NCBI GenBank assembly: GCA_036502625.1
Contig: DASXYG010000091.1
Location: forward strand, 1-45,435
Reading direction: 5' to 3'
Length of the DNA: 45,435 nucleotides
Source of the DNA: DASXYG01 sp036502625
GTDB taxonomy: Bacteria; Actinomycetota; Actinomycetes; Streptosporangiales; Streptosporangiaceae
The notes below the pieces were generated by a model that did not search any database, had not been told where the DNA came from, and was given only the letters and a program-made list of their open reading frames with translations. Position 1 is the stretch's first letter. The number at the start of each line of letters is the position of its first letter. Shown here in pieces: positions 32,480-39,856 of the stretch. Made by a program: the position numbers and the translations under genes.

Positions 32480-33487
32480 ATGCGCACACCCGCTCGTACG
32501 GCGATCGCGCTGACCGCCGTCGCCGCGCTGTCCCTGTCCGCCGCGTGCAGCCGGGGCGGCGACACGTCCTCGGCGAACGCGCCGAAGGCGTCCGGCAAGA
32601 AGGACGCGACGATGATCATGTCGACGCTGAACAACCCGTTCTTCGTGTCGGTGAAGAACGGCGCGCAGGCGCAGGCGCCCAAGAACGGCGTGAAGCTGAC
32701 CGTGCAGAACGCCGACAACTCCGACGCCACCGCGCTGAACCTGGCGACGACGGCGGTGTCCAAGCAGGTCGGCGTGCTGATCATCGACCCGGTGAGCAGC
32801 CAGTCGGCGTCCACGTCCGTCACGCAGGCCAACCAGGCGAACATCCCCGTCATGGCCTTCGACCGCAAGCCCGCGAAGGGCAAGCTGACGTCGTTCGTCG
32901 GCTACGACGCCGTCGAGGCCGGGCGCAACTCGGCGAAGGCGCTGGCCGAGGCGGTCGGCGGCAAGGGCACGGTCGTCGAGATCCAGGGCATTCTCGGCAC
33001 GAACGTCGCCCAGGACCGCAGCAAGGGCTTCGAGCAGGAGATCGCCAAGCACAAGGGCATCAAGGTCGTCGCGAAGCAGTCCGCCGGGTTCGACCGCTCC
33101 AAGGCCCTCGACGTCATGACGAACGTCCTCCAGGCCCACCCGGACATCGATGGCGTCTACGCGGCCAACGACGAGATGGCCATGGGCGTCCTGTCCGCCC
33201 TGAAGGCCCGCAACCTCCAGGGCAAGGTGAAGCTGGTCGGCAACGACGGCATCTCCGACGCCCTGTCCGCGATCGCGTCCGGCGACATGTACGCCACCAA
33301 CGCCGAGTCCCCGTACGCCCTCGGCCAACGCGTGACCGGCCTCGCCAAGAACGTCCTGGACGGCAAGAAAGTCGCCACGGACGAAACCCTCCACGGCCGC
33401 CTGGTCACAAAGAACACCGTCAAGGCCTACGCGAACTACCTGACCGGCCTAGGCGACGCGGCCGACGTCCCGAAGTCGCTCCGCTAA
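32480..33487 (+). CDS. rbsB: Sugar-binding lipoprotein of the ABC transporter
   Basis: 335 residues. The lipoprotein signal ends LSLSAAC with lipid-bearing Cys23, so it is anchored outside the membrane. The core is a periplasmic-binding-protein fold: MIMSTLNNPFFVSVKNGAQA, NADNSDATALN, LIIDPVSSQSASTSVTQANQ, MAFDRKPAKG, GVYAANDEMAMGVLSALKA, VGNDGISDALSAI, all RbsB-like. It captures the pentose for RbsAC. ATG 32480 follows AGAAGGAAG. It is the last gene; a strong hairpin follows 20 bp after the stop. Confidence 0.94.
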   Translation: MRTPARTAIALTAVAALSLSAACSRGGDTSSANAPKASGKKDATMIMSTLNNPFFVSVKNGAQAQAPKNGVKLTVQNADNSDATALNLATTAVSKQVGVLIIDPVSSQSASTSVTQANQANIPVMAFDRKPAKGKLTSFVGYDAVEAGRNSAKALAEAVGGKGTVVEIQGILGTNVAQDRSKGFEQEIAKHKGIKVVAKQSAGFDRSKALDVMTNVLQAHPDIDGVYAANDEMAMGVLSALKARNLQGKVKLVGNDGISDALSAIASGDMYATNAESPYALGQRVTGLAKNVLDGKKVATDETLHGRLVTKNTVKAYANYLTGLGDAADVPKSLR

Positions 33488-33506
33488 AGAGCGCCCCCCG
33501 ATCGGA

Positions 33507-33535
33507 GGCCCCCCGGACCGCAGCCCCGGGGGGCC
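33507..33535 (+). terminator. Operon terminator after rbsB
   Basis: GGCCCCCCGG (33507-33516) and CCGGGGGGCC (33526-33535) are perfect 10-bp arms with a 9-base loop, followed by TTCGG. It is 20 bp past the rbsB stop and is the natural end of the nine-gene transcript. Confidence 0.75.
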
Positions 33536-33599
33536 TTCGGACGCGCCCGGCCGCCCTCCGCGCGCGACCTCCTCCGCCCTCGGCCCTCCGCCCGGGCCG

Positions 33600-35070
33600 C
33601 AGGCATGTGCGGGGCCGGGCGCTCGGATGCAGTAAGGCCGCGCTTCGCGCGCGCTCTTCCCGCGACCTAGGGTCGGCATTTCCGGGGTTGGGCCGCGAGG
33701 CTACGCCCTCACCGCGCCATGCTCCGGGCATTCTCGCGGCGAAGCCCCCTCTTCGCTCCGGGCCCTCGGCTCGGGCCGCAGGCGGGCGCGGGGCCGGGGC
33801 CACGTACGCAGATAGGCCGCGCTTCGCGCGCGCTTTCCCGCGACCAGGGCCAGCATTTCCAGGGCTGGGCCGCGAGGCTGCGCCCTCACCGCGCCATGCT
33901 CCGGGCCTTGTCGCAGCGGCCCCTTCCTCCTCACTCCGGGGCCTTGGCTCGGGGGCGCGCCTCGGCACAGTCGCAGGCAGGCGCGTAGCGCGGCAGTCAC
34001 GCAGTAAGGCCGCGCTCCGTGCGCGGTCCCCTGGGTGTTGTGTGGCGGGCGTCGAGAAAAGGCCGCGCTTCGCGCGCGCTTTTCCGCGACCTTGGCGGGG
34101 CGTGTTCGGGGTTGGGCCGCGAGGGCTGCCGCCCCTCACATGAGCATCCGTAGCGGGATCTTGCTTTCCCCGCCTCGGGTCTTGCGGGTGAGGGTGTGGT
34201 TCGCGGGGAGGTCACGCTTACGCGTGCTCCTCATGGTCGCGCGGCGGTGCGTCTCCGCAGGGGGCCGTACCTCGTGCACGCTTCCGGGGGTGTGCGTGGC
34301 GTGCGTCTGGAGCGGCCGCGCTTTGCGTGCGCTCCCTGGGTGTTGGGTGGCGAGGCGCCCCGGGAAGGTCGCGCTTCGCGCGCGGTCCCCGGGATATTGC
34401 GTGGCGGGCGTCGAGAAAAGGCCGCGCTTCGCGCGCGCTTTTCCCGCGACCTTGGTCGGGCGGGTTCGGGGTTGGGCCGCGGGGGCTGTCGCCCCTCACT
34501 TGAGCATCTGTAGGGGCTTTCGCTTTGTCGCCTCGGGTGCGGGGTGTGGTTCGCGGGGGAGGTCGCGCTTCGTGCGTGCTCCTCTGGGTTGCGCGGCGGT
34601 GCGCCGCCGCAGGAGCCGTACCTCGTGCGCGTTCACTAGGCGTGCGTGGCGGGCGTCTGGAATGGCTGCGCCTCGCGCGTGGTCTCCGGGGTTGCGGTTG
34701 GGGCGTTCCCCGGAGAGGCCGCGCTCGGCGCGTGCAGTCCCCCGGGATGTTCGGTGGCGGGTCTCGCGGAGATGGCCGCGTTTCGCGCACCCTCCTGGGT
34801 GCTGCGTGGCGGGCGGCCTCCAAGAAATCCGTGCCTCGCGTGCGGCGCCTGGGTTGTTCGGTGGCGGGCGTCCGGAATGGGCCGCGCTTTGCGTGCGCTC
34901 GCTGGGTGTTGGGTGGCGAGGCGCCCCGGGAAGGTCGCGCTTCGCGCGCGGTCCCCGGGATGTTGCGTGGTGGGCGTCGAGAAGAGGCCGCGCTTCGCGC
35001 GCGCTTTTCCCGCGACCTTGGTGGGGCGGGTTCGGGGTTGGGCCGCGGGGGCTGGCGCCCTCATGAGCGG
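33600..35070 (+). repeat. Forward array of a TTC-loop subfamily of the two-hairpin repeat
   Basis: Main cores GGCCGCGCTTCGCGCGCGCT occur near 33640, 33811, 34056, 34416 and 34984, followed by TTTTCCCGCGACCTTGG and GGGTTCGGGGTTGGGCCGCG. Additional half-cores (GGTCGCGCTTCGCGCGCGGT) lie near 34364 and 34934. About 186 bp at 34314-34499 recur almost unchanged at 34880-35064. The array fills the convergent gap between rbsB and the MarR gene (35164). I see no gene in 35071-35163. Confidence 0.85.
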
Positions 35071-35163
35071 CTGTAGGGGGGCTCAGCGCGGAAGAGGGCG
35101 TGGTCAGAGTTCGGCGGGTGCCTGTACGGAAATTCGTGCTCGGCTGTTCTCCTGGGGGACGGG

Positions 35164-35622
35164 CTATGCGCCGTCGCCGCTGTCGCGTAGGGAATGGATC
35201 ATGCTTTGCAGGATTCGGAAGGCGGCTGACTGGTCGGGCTTGGTCAGGCCGGACAGCATTCTGAGCTCGACGGATCGGACGGCTACGGTCGCTTTCTCCA
35301 GGCTTCTTCGTCCGCGGGGGGTGAGCCGTGTGGGGAGGACCTTTCCGACGGGTGCCGCCGCGGGTCTGGTGACGTAGCCGTCTCGTTCCAGGGCCTGGAG
35401 CAGGACGTTCATGGACTGGCGGGTCACGAACGCGCCCCTTGCCAGCTCGGAGTTCGACAAGCCCGGGCGCTGGGCAAGCAGTTCTAGGCAGGAGTAGTGC
35501 GTCACGGTCATCCCGAGCGGGCGCAGGACCTCCTCCATGGCCGCGCGAAGGACGCTCGACGCCTCTTTCAGCAGGTAGCCCAGTGACGTCTCCAGGTCGA
35601 CGCCGTCGCCATCTTGACTCAT
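35164..35622 (-). CDS. MarR-family transcriptional regulator
   Basis: 152 residues. The winged HTH covers about 35-105: TVTHYSCLELLAQRPGLSNS, ELARGAFVTRQSMNVLLQAL, ERDGYVTRPAAAPVGKVLPT (wing) and RLTPRGRRSLEKA. The start codon at 35622-35620 abuts an operator: TGTCAG-TATT-CTGACA begins exactly at 35622, so the protein very probably represses itself. It is divergent from a VOC-family gene 62 bp away, which carries a second identical-arm operator. Inducers of such pairs are usually phenolic or oxidising compounds; not determinable here. Confidence 0.92.
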   Translation of the reverse strand: MSQDGDGVDLETSLGYLLKEASSVLRAAMEEVLRPLGMTVTHYSCLELLAQRPGLSNSELARGAFVTRQSMNVLLQALERDGYVTRPAAAPVGKVLPTRLTPRGRRSLEKATVAVRSVELRMLSGLTKPDQSAAFRILQSMIHSLRDSGDGA

Positions 35623-35637
35623 GTCAGTATTCTGACA
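35622..35637. promoter_or_regulatory. MarR operator 1
   Basis: TGTCAG (35622-35627), TATT, CTGACA (35632-35637): perfect 6-bp arms, touching the first base of the MarR start codon. Confidence 0.8.
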
Positions 35638-35649
35638 TACGTTGAGCTA

Positions 35650-35665
35650 TGTCAGAAGACTGACA
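35650..35665. promoter_or_regulatory. MarR operator 2
   Basis: TGTCAG (35650-35655), AAGA, CTGACA (35660-35665): the same arms as operator 1 with a different spacer, centre to centre 28 bp away and 20 bp before the VOC start codon. Two identical-arm dyads in a 62-bp spacer strongly support specific binding. Confidence 0.82.
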
Positions 35666-35684
35666 CAAAAGAAGGAGCATCATC

Positions 35685-36053
35685 ATGGCCGTCACCGGTC
35701 CCGACTTCATCTCGCTCCAGGCGCGCGACCTCGCCGCCTCGCAGGCGTTCTACGAGCGGTACCTCGGCCTCGTCCGCTCGCCGGCCGGGCCTCCGCACGC
35801 CGTCGTGTTCGAGACGAAGCCGATCGCGTTCGCGCTCCGCGACGTCGTTCCCGGCACCGATCTCGCATCCGTCGCCCAGCCCGGCATCGGCGCCGCGATC
35901 TGGCTCCACGCCACCGACGTCCAGGCCATTCACGACGCCCTCGTCGCCGACGGCCACACCATCGTCTCCGCGCCGATCGACGGCCCCTTCGGCCGGACGT
36001 TCACCTTCGCCGACCCCGACGGCTACCAGGTCACTCTCCACGACCGCGCCTGA
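35685..36053 (+). CDS. VOC-family (glyoxalase-like) protein controlled by MarR
   Basis: 122 residues. FISLQARDLAASQAFYERYL opens the first VOC module, VVFETKPIAFALRD follows, and FTFADPDGYQVTLHDRA closes the second with the usual F-x-D-P-D-G-x. AAGGAG lies before the ATG. It may be a glyoxalase-type, dioxygenase-type or binding-type VOC protein; metal ligands fit the fold but the reaction is unknown. It is divergent from a MarR gene with twin operators in the spacer, so it is inducible, probably by its own ligand or substrate. Confidence 0.9.
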   Translation: MAVTGPDFISLQARDLAASQAFYERYLGLVRSPAGPPHAVVFETKPIAFALRDVVPGTDLASVAQPGIGAAIWLHATDVQAIHDALVADGHTIVSAPIDGPFGRTFTFADPDGYQVTLHDRA

Positions 36054-36057
36054 CGGG

Positions 36058-36135
36058 CCGAGCGCGCGTTGCGTGCGCTCCTCTGGGTGTTGGGCGGGGC
36101 GTGTTCGGGGTCGGGCCGCGAGGCTTTCGCTTTCT
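36058..36135 (+). repeat. Single degenerate copy of the two-hairpin repeat
   Basis: GAGCGCGCGTTGCGTGCGCT, then GGCGTGTTCGGGGTCGGGCC and GCGAGGCTTTCGC match the array elements with a weakened first hairpin. It lies in the 157-bp convergent gap between the VOC and cupin genes. Confidence 0.65.
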
Positions 36136-36210
36136 CGCCTCGGTCGTCATTCTCCAGATGAACCGGGTCATCCCGGTGGTGGGGGAAGAACTTTGGATTA
36201 CCGGGCTGGG

Positions 36211-36759
36211 CTATACGGGTCGGGTACGGTCCGCGCCGATGGCCACGCCGACGATCATGCAGGGCTCGGTGCCGTGGTTGCGCCAGGCGTGCCGCGTGCC
36301 GTTCTGGACGACCACGTCGCCGGCCCGCAACACCGTCCGCTCGCCGTCGTCGAGTTCCAGCGTGACCTCGCCGGAGACGACCACGACGTAGTCGAGGCTG
36401 TCCGTGGTGTGCATGCCGGGGACGTCCGGGTCCATGGCGGCCATCGCGCCCGGCATCCGGCGCTCCAGGTCGGCCAGGGTCGCGGCCATGTCGAGGTCGG
36501 GGGGCGGGACCGGCTCGCCCGGCGGGATCGTGTTGATCTGGAAACGCGAACCGTCGCGGGGCGGGAAGTACGCCTCGGCGGGGCGCGGCGAGCCGTCGTC
36601 CGGGAACGTGGGCCGCTCGTCGCGGCCCCACAGGCTGTACGCCGCGTAGCCGGGCATCAGCTCGGACGTGACGGGCTCGACATAGCCGTCGTCGACCACG
36701 CGGGACCTGGCCGCGGGGTCGTGCCCGGTGACCACCCGGCGGATCTTCGTCCGCTCCAT
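36211..36759 (-). CDS. Cupin-domain protein
   Basis: 182 residues. The C-terminal half (about 105-175) is a single cupin barrel: motif 1 MHTTDSLDYVVVVSGEVTLE, then LDDGERTVLRAGDVVVQNGT and motif 2 RHAWRNHGTEPCMIVGVAIG. The N-terminal half (about 1-100) is less conserved and contains AYSLWGRDERPTFPDDG. Such proteins are often small-molecule dioxygenases, isomerases or sensors next to a regulator; only one clear His in motif 1 is seen, so metal binding is uncertain. GGGGCGATCGGA precedes the ATG. It is divergent from a TetR gene. Confidence 0.85.
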   Translation of the reverse strand: MERTKIRRVVTGHDPAARSRVVDDGYVEPVTSELMPGYAAYSLWGRDERPTFPDDGSPRPAEAYFPPRDGSRFQINTIPPGEPVPPPDLDMAATLADLERRMPGAMAAMDPDVPGMHTTDSLDYVVVVSGEVTLELDDGERTVLRAGDVVVQNGTRHAWRNHGTEPCMIVGVAIGADRTRPV

Positions 36760-36782
36760 TCCGATCGCCCCTTAGTACGGTT

Positions 36783-36853
36783 GCGTATGGATACTGTGGC
36801 GTATGGATACGCTACCGTATCCTACGCCTGGCCGACAATACTGCGGCGTATCC
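36783..36853. promoter_or_regulatory. Composite TetR operator region (GGATAC/GTATCC sites)
   Basis: GCGTATGGATAC occurs as a direct repeat at 36783-36794 and 36799-36810. GGATACG-CTAC-CGTATCC (36805-36822) is a perfect 7-bp-arm dyad, and a further GTATCC lies at 36848-36853. It occupies the spacer between the cupin and TetR genes and probably holds several TetR dimers. Confidence 0.72.
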
Positions 36854-36861
36854 TGTTGCCC

Positions 36862-37422
36862 GTGGTGAAGGAGTCGACCCGGCTGTCCGCCCAGGACTGG
36901 GCGCGGGCCGCGCTGAAGGCGATCGCGACCGGCGGGCTGGCCGCGGTCGCCGTCGAACCGCTCGCGCGGACGCTCGGCGTGACCAAGGGCAGCTTCTACG
37001 CGCACTACCGGAACCGCGACGAACTGATCACGGCGGCCCTCAAGGAGTGGGTGCACAGCCACGGCGAAGGGGGACTCGCCGAGTTCGCCGCGATCCCCGA
37101 TCCGAAGCGGCGGCTGCGCGAGCTGCTCTCCACCGTCGTGCAGTCCGTCCAGCCGCTGGCCCCGTCCGCCCACCTGAGCCTCCTGGGCGACCGCAACGAC
37201 CCCCGGGTCAGGGACGCGGTCCGCGAGGTGAACCGCGCCCGGCTCGAACTCCTGGCCCGTACGTACGAGGAGCTCGGCCTGCCGAAGGACCGCGCGGCGT
37301 CCCGGGCACGGGTCGCGTACGGGGCCATCCTCGGGTTGCTGCACCTGGCCCAGACGGACCCGGACGCGCCACAGCCCGCCGTGCTGGCTGAGGAGGCGAC
37401 GGCGGTGTTCCTGCCGTCTTGA
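36862..37422 (+). CDS. TetR-family transcriptional regulator
   Basis: 186 residues from GTG 36862 (GTG 36865 is equally possible; ATG 36787 lies inside the operator). The HTH is at residues about 10-55: WARAALKAIATGGLAAVAVE, LARTLGVTKGSFYAHYRNRD and ELITAALKEW. The C-terminal ligand domain is helical and ends QPAVLAEEATAVFLPS. The recognition helix with T-K-G-S-F-Y-x-H-Y is typical of TetR proteins. It is divergent from the cupin gene and likely represses both through the GGATAC sites. Confidence 0.9.
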   Translation: MVKESTRLSAQDWARAALKAIATGGLAAVAVEPLARTLGVTKGSFYAHYRNRDELITAALKEWVHSHGEGGLAEFAAIPDPKRRLRELLSTVVQSVQPLAPSAHLSLLGDRNDPRVRDAVREVNRARLELLARTYEELGLPKDRAASRARVAYGAILGLLHLAQTDPDAPQPAVLAEEATAVFLPS

Positions 37423-37599
37423 GGGTGTGCGGCTGGGGGCAGCCGCGGGGGTCTTGGGATGAGAGGGCGGGGGGCCTTCCGTGTACGGCTGCGGGCCGTG
37501 CCGATGCGCGCGTTGAGGCTGGATGCGGGGAGGGCGCGCGGCCGCGATGGTTCCCGGCGCCCTGGGCCGTCGCGCGTGCTGGGGGTGGTGCGCCCGCGG

Positions 37600-38135
37600 A
37601 GTCACCTGGAGCCTGGCGCGGCAGAGGCGTTAGCCCCGCGGCCCAGCCTTGGAAATGCTGGCCCTGGGTCGCGGGGGGAGCGCGCGCGGAGCGCGGCCTT
37701 TGTGCGGGCGGGTGTCTGGCCCCGCGCATGCCTGGAGCCCGCCCGGGGCGGAGGGCGGAGGGCGGAGGAGGGGGCTTCGCCGCGACAGCGCTTGGGGCGG
37801 GGTGCGGTGAGGGCGTAGCCGCCGCGGCTCAGCCCCGGAAATGCTGGCCCTGGGTCGCGGGTAAAGCGCGCGCGGAGCGCGGCCTTGTGCGGGCGGGTGC
37901 CCGGCCCCGCGCTCGCTTGTGGCCCGGTCCGAGGCCCGGTGAGGAGGAGGAGCTCGGCCGCGGCATCGCTCCGGGCACGGCCCGGGGCGGAGGGCGGAGG
38001 AGGGGGCTTCGCCGCGACAGCGCTTGGAGCGGGGTGCGGTGAGGGCGTAGCCGCCGCGGCCCAGCCCCGGAAATGCTGGCCCTGGGTCGCGGGTAAAGCG
38101 CGCGCGGAGCGCGGCCTTTGCGGGCGGATGCCCGG
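37600..38135 (-). repeat. Reverse array of the two-hairpin repeat, TCC-loop type
   Basis: Three reverse cores of the type AGCGCGCGCGGAGCGCGGCC, each preceded by GCTGGCCCTGGGTCGCGGG, lie near 37680-37700, 37866-37885 and 38097-38117. A 150-bp block around each of the last two is nearly identical (GGAGGAGGGGGCTTCGCCGC to AGCCGCCGCGGC). The array occupies the convergent gap between the TetR gene and the DedA gene. 37423-37600 holds no recognisable gene. Confidence 0.82.
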
Positions 38136-38162
38136 CCTCGTGCCTGCCTGCGGGCTGCCGGG

Positions 38163-38795
38163 TTATGGCGTGTGGCGGGCTTTGAGGAGTTCGCGGAGGA
38201 CGGGGATTGCGGAAAGGGCGACGATTACGGCGACTATCGGCAGCAGGTAGCGTTCGGCGTCTGGGACGGACGAGCCTAGGGCGTAGCCGGCGATGATCAC
38301 GCCGACGGTCCAGGCCAGGCCGCCGGCTACCTGCCACAGGGTGAACGTGCGCGTTGGGACGCCTACGGCGCCGGCTATGGGGTTGAGGACCGTACGGACC
38401 ACGGGGACGAAGCGGGCCAGCACGATCGCCTTGCCGTAGCCGTAGCGGTCGAACAGGTCGCCGGCGCGTTTGGCGGCGTTGAGGACGTGGCGGTTGTGTG
38501 TACGGGACAGGACGTACGCGCCGCCCCGGCGGCCGATCACGAAGCCGGTCTGCGCGCCGAGCAGCGCGCCGGCCACGGCGGCGGCCAGCACCCACGGCAG
38601 CGACAGGTGCAGCGGCGACGCGGCGCCCGCCGCGCACAGCAGGCCCGCGGTGAACAGCAGCGACTCGCCGGGCAGGAAGAACCCCACCAGCAGGCCCGTC
38701 TCCACGAACAGCACGACCGCGACCCCGGCCGTGCCGAACGTGGACAGCAGCGACCGGGGGTCGAGCAGGTTCAGCGCCAGCGATGCGGTCGGCAC
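38163..38795 (-). CDS. DedA-family (VTT domain) membrane protein
   Basis: 210 residues with about five hydrophobic segments. VVLFVETGLLVGFFLPGESL and LFTAGLL, the QTGFVIGRRGG segment, and LARFVPVVRTVLNPIAGAVG (the [F/Y]xRFxPxxRTxxPxxAG DedA motif) identify the family. DedA proteins include undecaprenyl-phosphate/phospholipid flippase-like transporters; the role of this copy is unknown. GTG 38795 is preferred because GGGAG lies just before it; upstream starts would cross the AT-rich promoter. It follows a repeat array and is on the same strand as the gene upstream. Confidence 0.9.
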   Translation of the reverse strand: MPTASLALNLLDPRSLLSTFGTAGVAVVLFVETGLLVGFFLPGESLLFTAGLLCAAGAASPLHLSLPWVLAAAVAGALLGAQTGFVIGRRGGAYVLSRTHNRHVLNAAKRAGDLFDRYGYGKAIVLARFVPVVRTVLNPIAGAVGVPTRTFTLWQVAGGLAWTVGVIIAGYALGSSVPDAERYLLPIVAVIVALSAIPVLRELLKARHTP

Positions 38796-38835
38796 GGATC
38801 TCCCTGGGACGTACGGCGGATGCGCCCATAAGCTA

Positions 38836-38849
38836 CTACATGAATGTAG
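38836..38849. promoter_or_regulatory. Short dyad in the DedA promoter region
   Basis: CTACAT-GA-ATGTAG, perfect 6-bp arms in an AT-rich island 40-55 bp upstream of the DedA start, in the 71-bp gap after the upstream gene. Possible operator or part of a promoter. Confidence 0.45.
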
Positions 38850-38866
38850 ATGCATATCGCGGCGGC

Positions 38867-39856
38867 TCAGATGACGTACGACTCCAGGGTCTCCGGCGCG
38901 AACAGCTCCGCCGGTTCCAGTACGCGGTCGGCCAGGCCCTGCTCGTGGGCGTAGCGGCAGAAGGCGCGCAGCGTGGTGTCGTTCGCGGCGGCGCCGTACG
39001 GCCAGAAGTCCGTGCCCATCACCGCCTCGGTGTGCGCCACCTCGGCGTACAGCCAGGGCAGCAGGTACGCGCTGGCCGCCTGCTCCCGCATCCGCTCCGC
39101 GGTGGCCGCGCGCGCCCGCTCGAACGCCGTGAACAGCGACCCCGCCAGCCAGCGGTTCCGTTCGTACACGTCGCGGCGCAGCACCACGGTGTGCATGATC
39201 GGGAAGACGCCGGTGCGCCGGAAGTAGTCCTCCTCGACCGGGCGCGGGTCGGCCCACAGCCGCCGTACGCGCGGGTCGCCGGCGGCGAACGGGCGCGGTG
39301 TGCGCGGGCAGTACAGCGCGTCGATCCCCCCGGATACCAGCAGGTCGGCGAGGGTGTCGGCGGGGCCGATGGGGGCGATGTCCAGCCCGGCGGCGTCGGC
39401 GAGCGGCAGCTTCTCCACGCGGCCGGGCGCGTGCAGGCCGCCCGTGCGGTAGTGCACCGACGTGACCGGCACGCCGTGCTCCTCGGCCAGCACGCCGCGG
39501 ATCCACACCGCCGCCGTCATCTGGTACTCGGGTACGCCCACGACGCGTCCGCGCAGGTCGGCGGGTTCGGTGATGCCGCTCGCGGTGTTCACGTAGATGC
39601 CGTTGTGGCGGAACGCCCGCGATGGGAACACCGGGACGGCCACGAACGGCGGGTCGGGCCGGCAGAGCGTGACGACGTACGAGGACAGCGACATCTCGGC
39701 CGCGTCGAACTCCCGGTGGCGCGCCATGCGGAAGAACGTCTCCTCCACCGGGAGGTTCAGGTACGTGAGGTCCACACCGTCCGGCACCACCGAGCCGTCG
39801 GCCAGCGCCGCCGTACGGTCGTAGTCCCAACAGGCCAGCGTGATCGGCACGGTCAT
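38867..39856 (-). CDS. 4,5-dihydroxyphthalate decarboxylase-like / SBP-like protein
   Basis: 329 residues. ITLACWDYDRTAALADGSVV, PDGVDLTYLNLPVEETFFRM and FDAAEMSLSSYVV match the Pht5-type 4,5-dihydroxyphthalate decarboxylase family, which has a periplasmic-binding-protein fold (NMT1-like). FPSRAFRHNGIYVNTASGIT, PADLRGRVVGVPEYQMTAAV and IDALYCPRTPRPF support this. There is no signal peptide, so it is cytoplasmic and not an ordinary transporter subunit. True members decarboxylate a dihydroxyphthalate; many relatives have unknown substrates. It overlaps the upstream MFS gene by 4 bp (ATGA), which implies import or export of the same aromatic compound. Confidence 0.82.
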   Translation of the reverse strand: MTVPITLACWDYDRTAALADGSVVPDGVDLTYLNLPVEETFFRMARHREFDAAEMSLSSYVVTLCRPDPPFVAVPVFPSRAFRHNGIYVNTASGITEPADLRGRVVGVPEYQMTAAVWIRGVLAEEHGVPVTSVHYRTGGLHAPGRVEKLPLADAAGLDIAPIGPADTLADLLVSGGIDALYCPRTPRPFAAGDPRVRRLWADPRPVEEDYFRRTGVFPIMHTVVLRRDVYERNRWLAGSLFTAFERARAATAERMREQAASAYLLPWLYAEVAHTEAVMGTDFWPYGAAANDTTLRAFCRYAHEQGLADRVLEPAELFAPETLESYVI

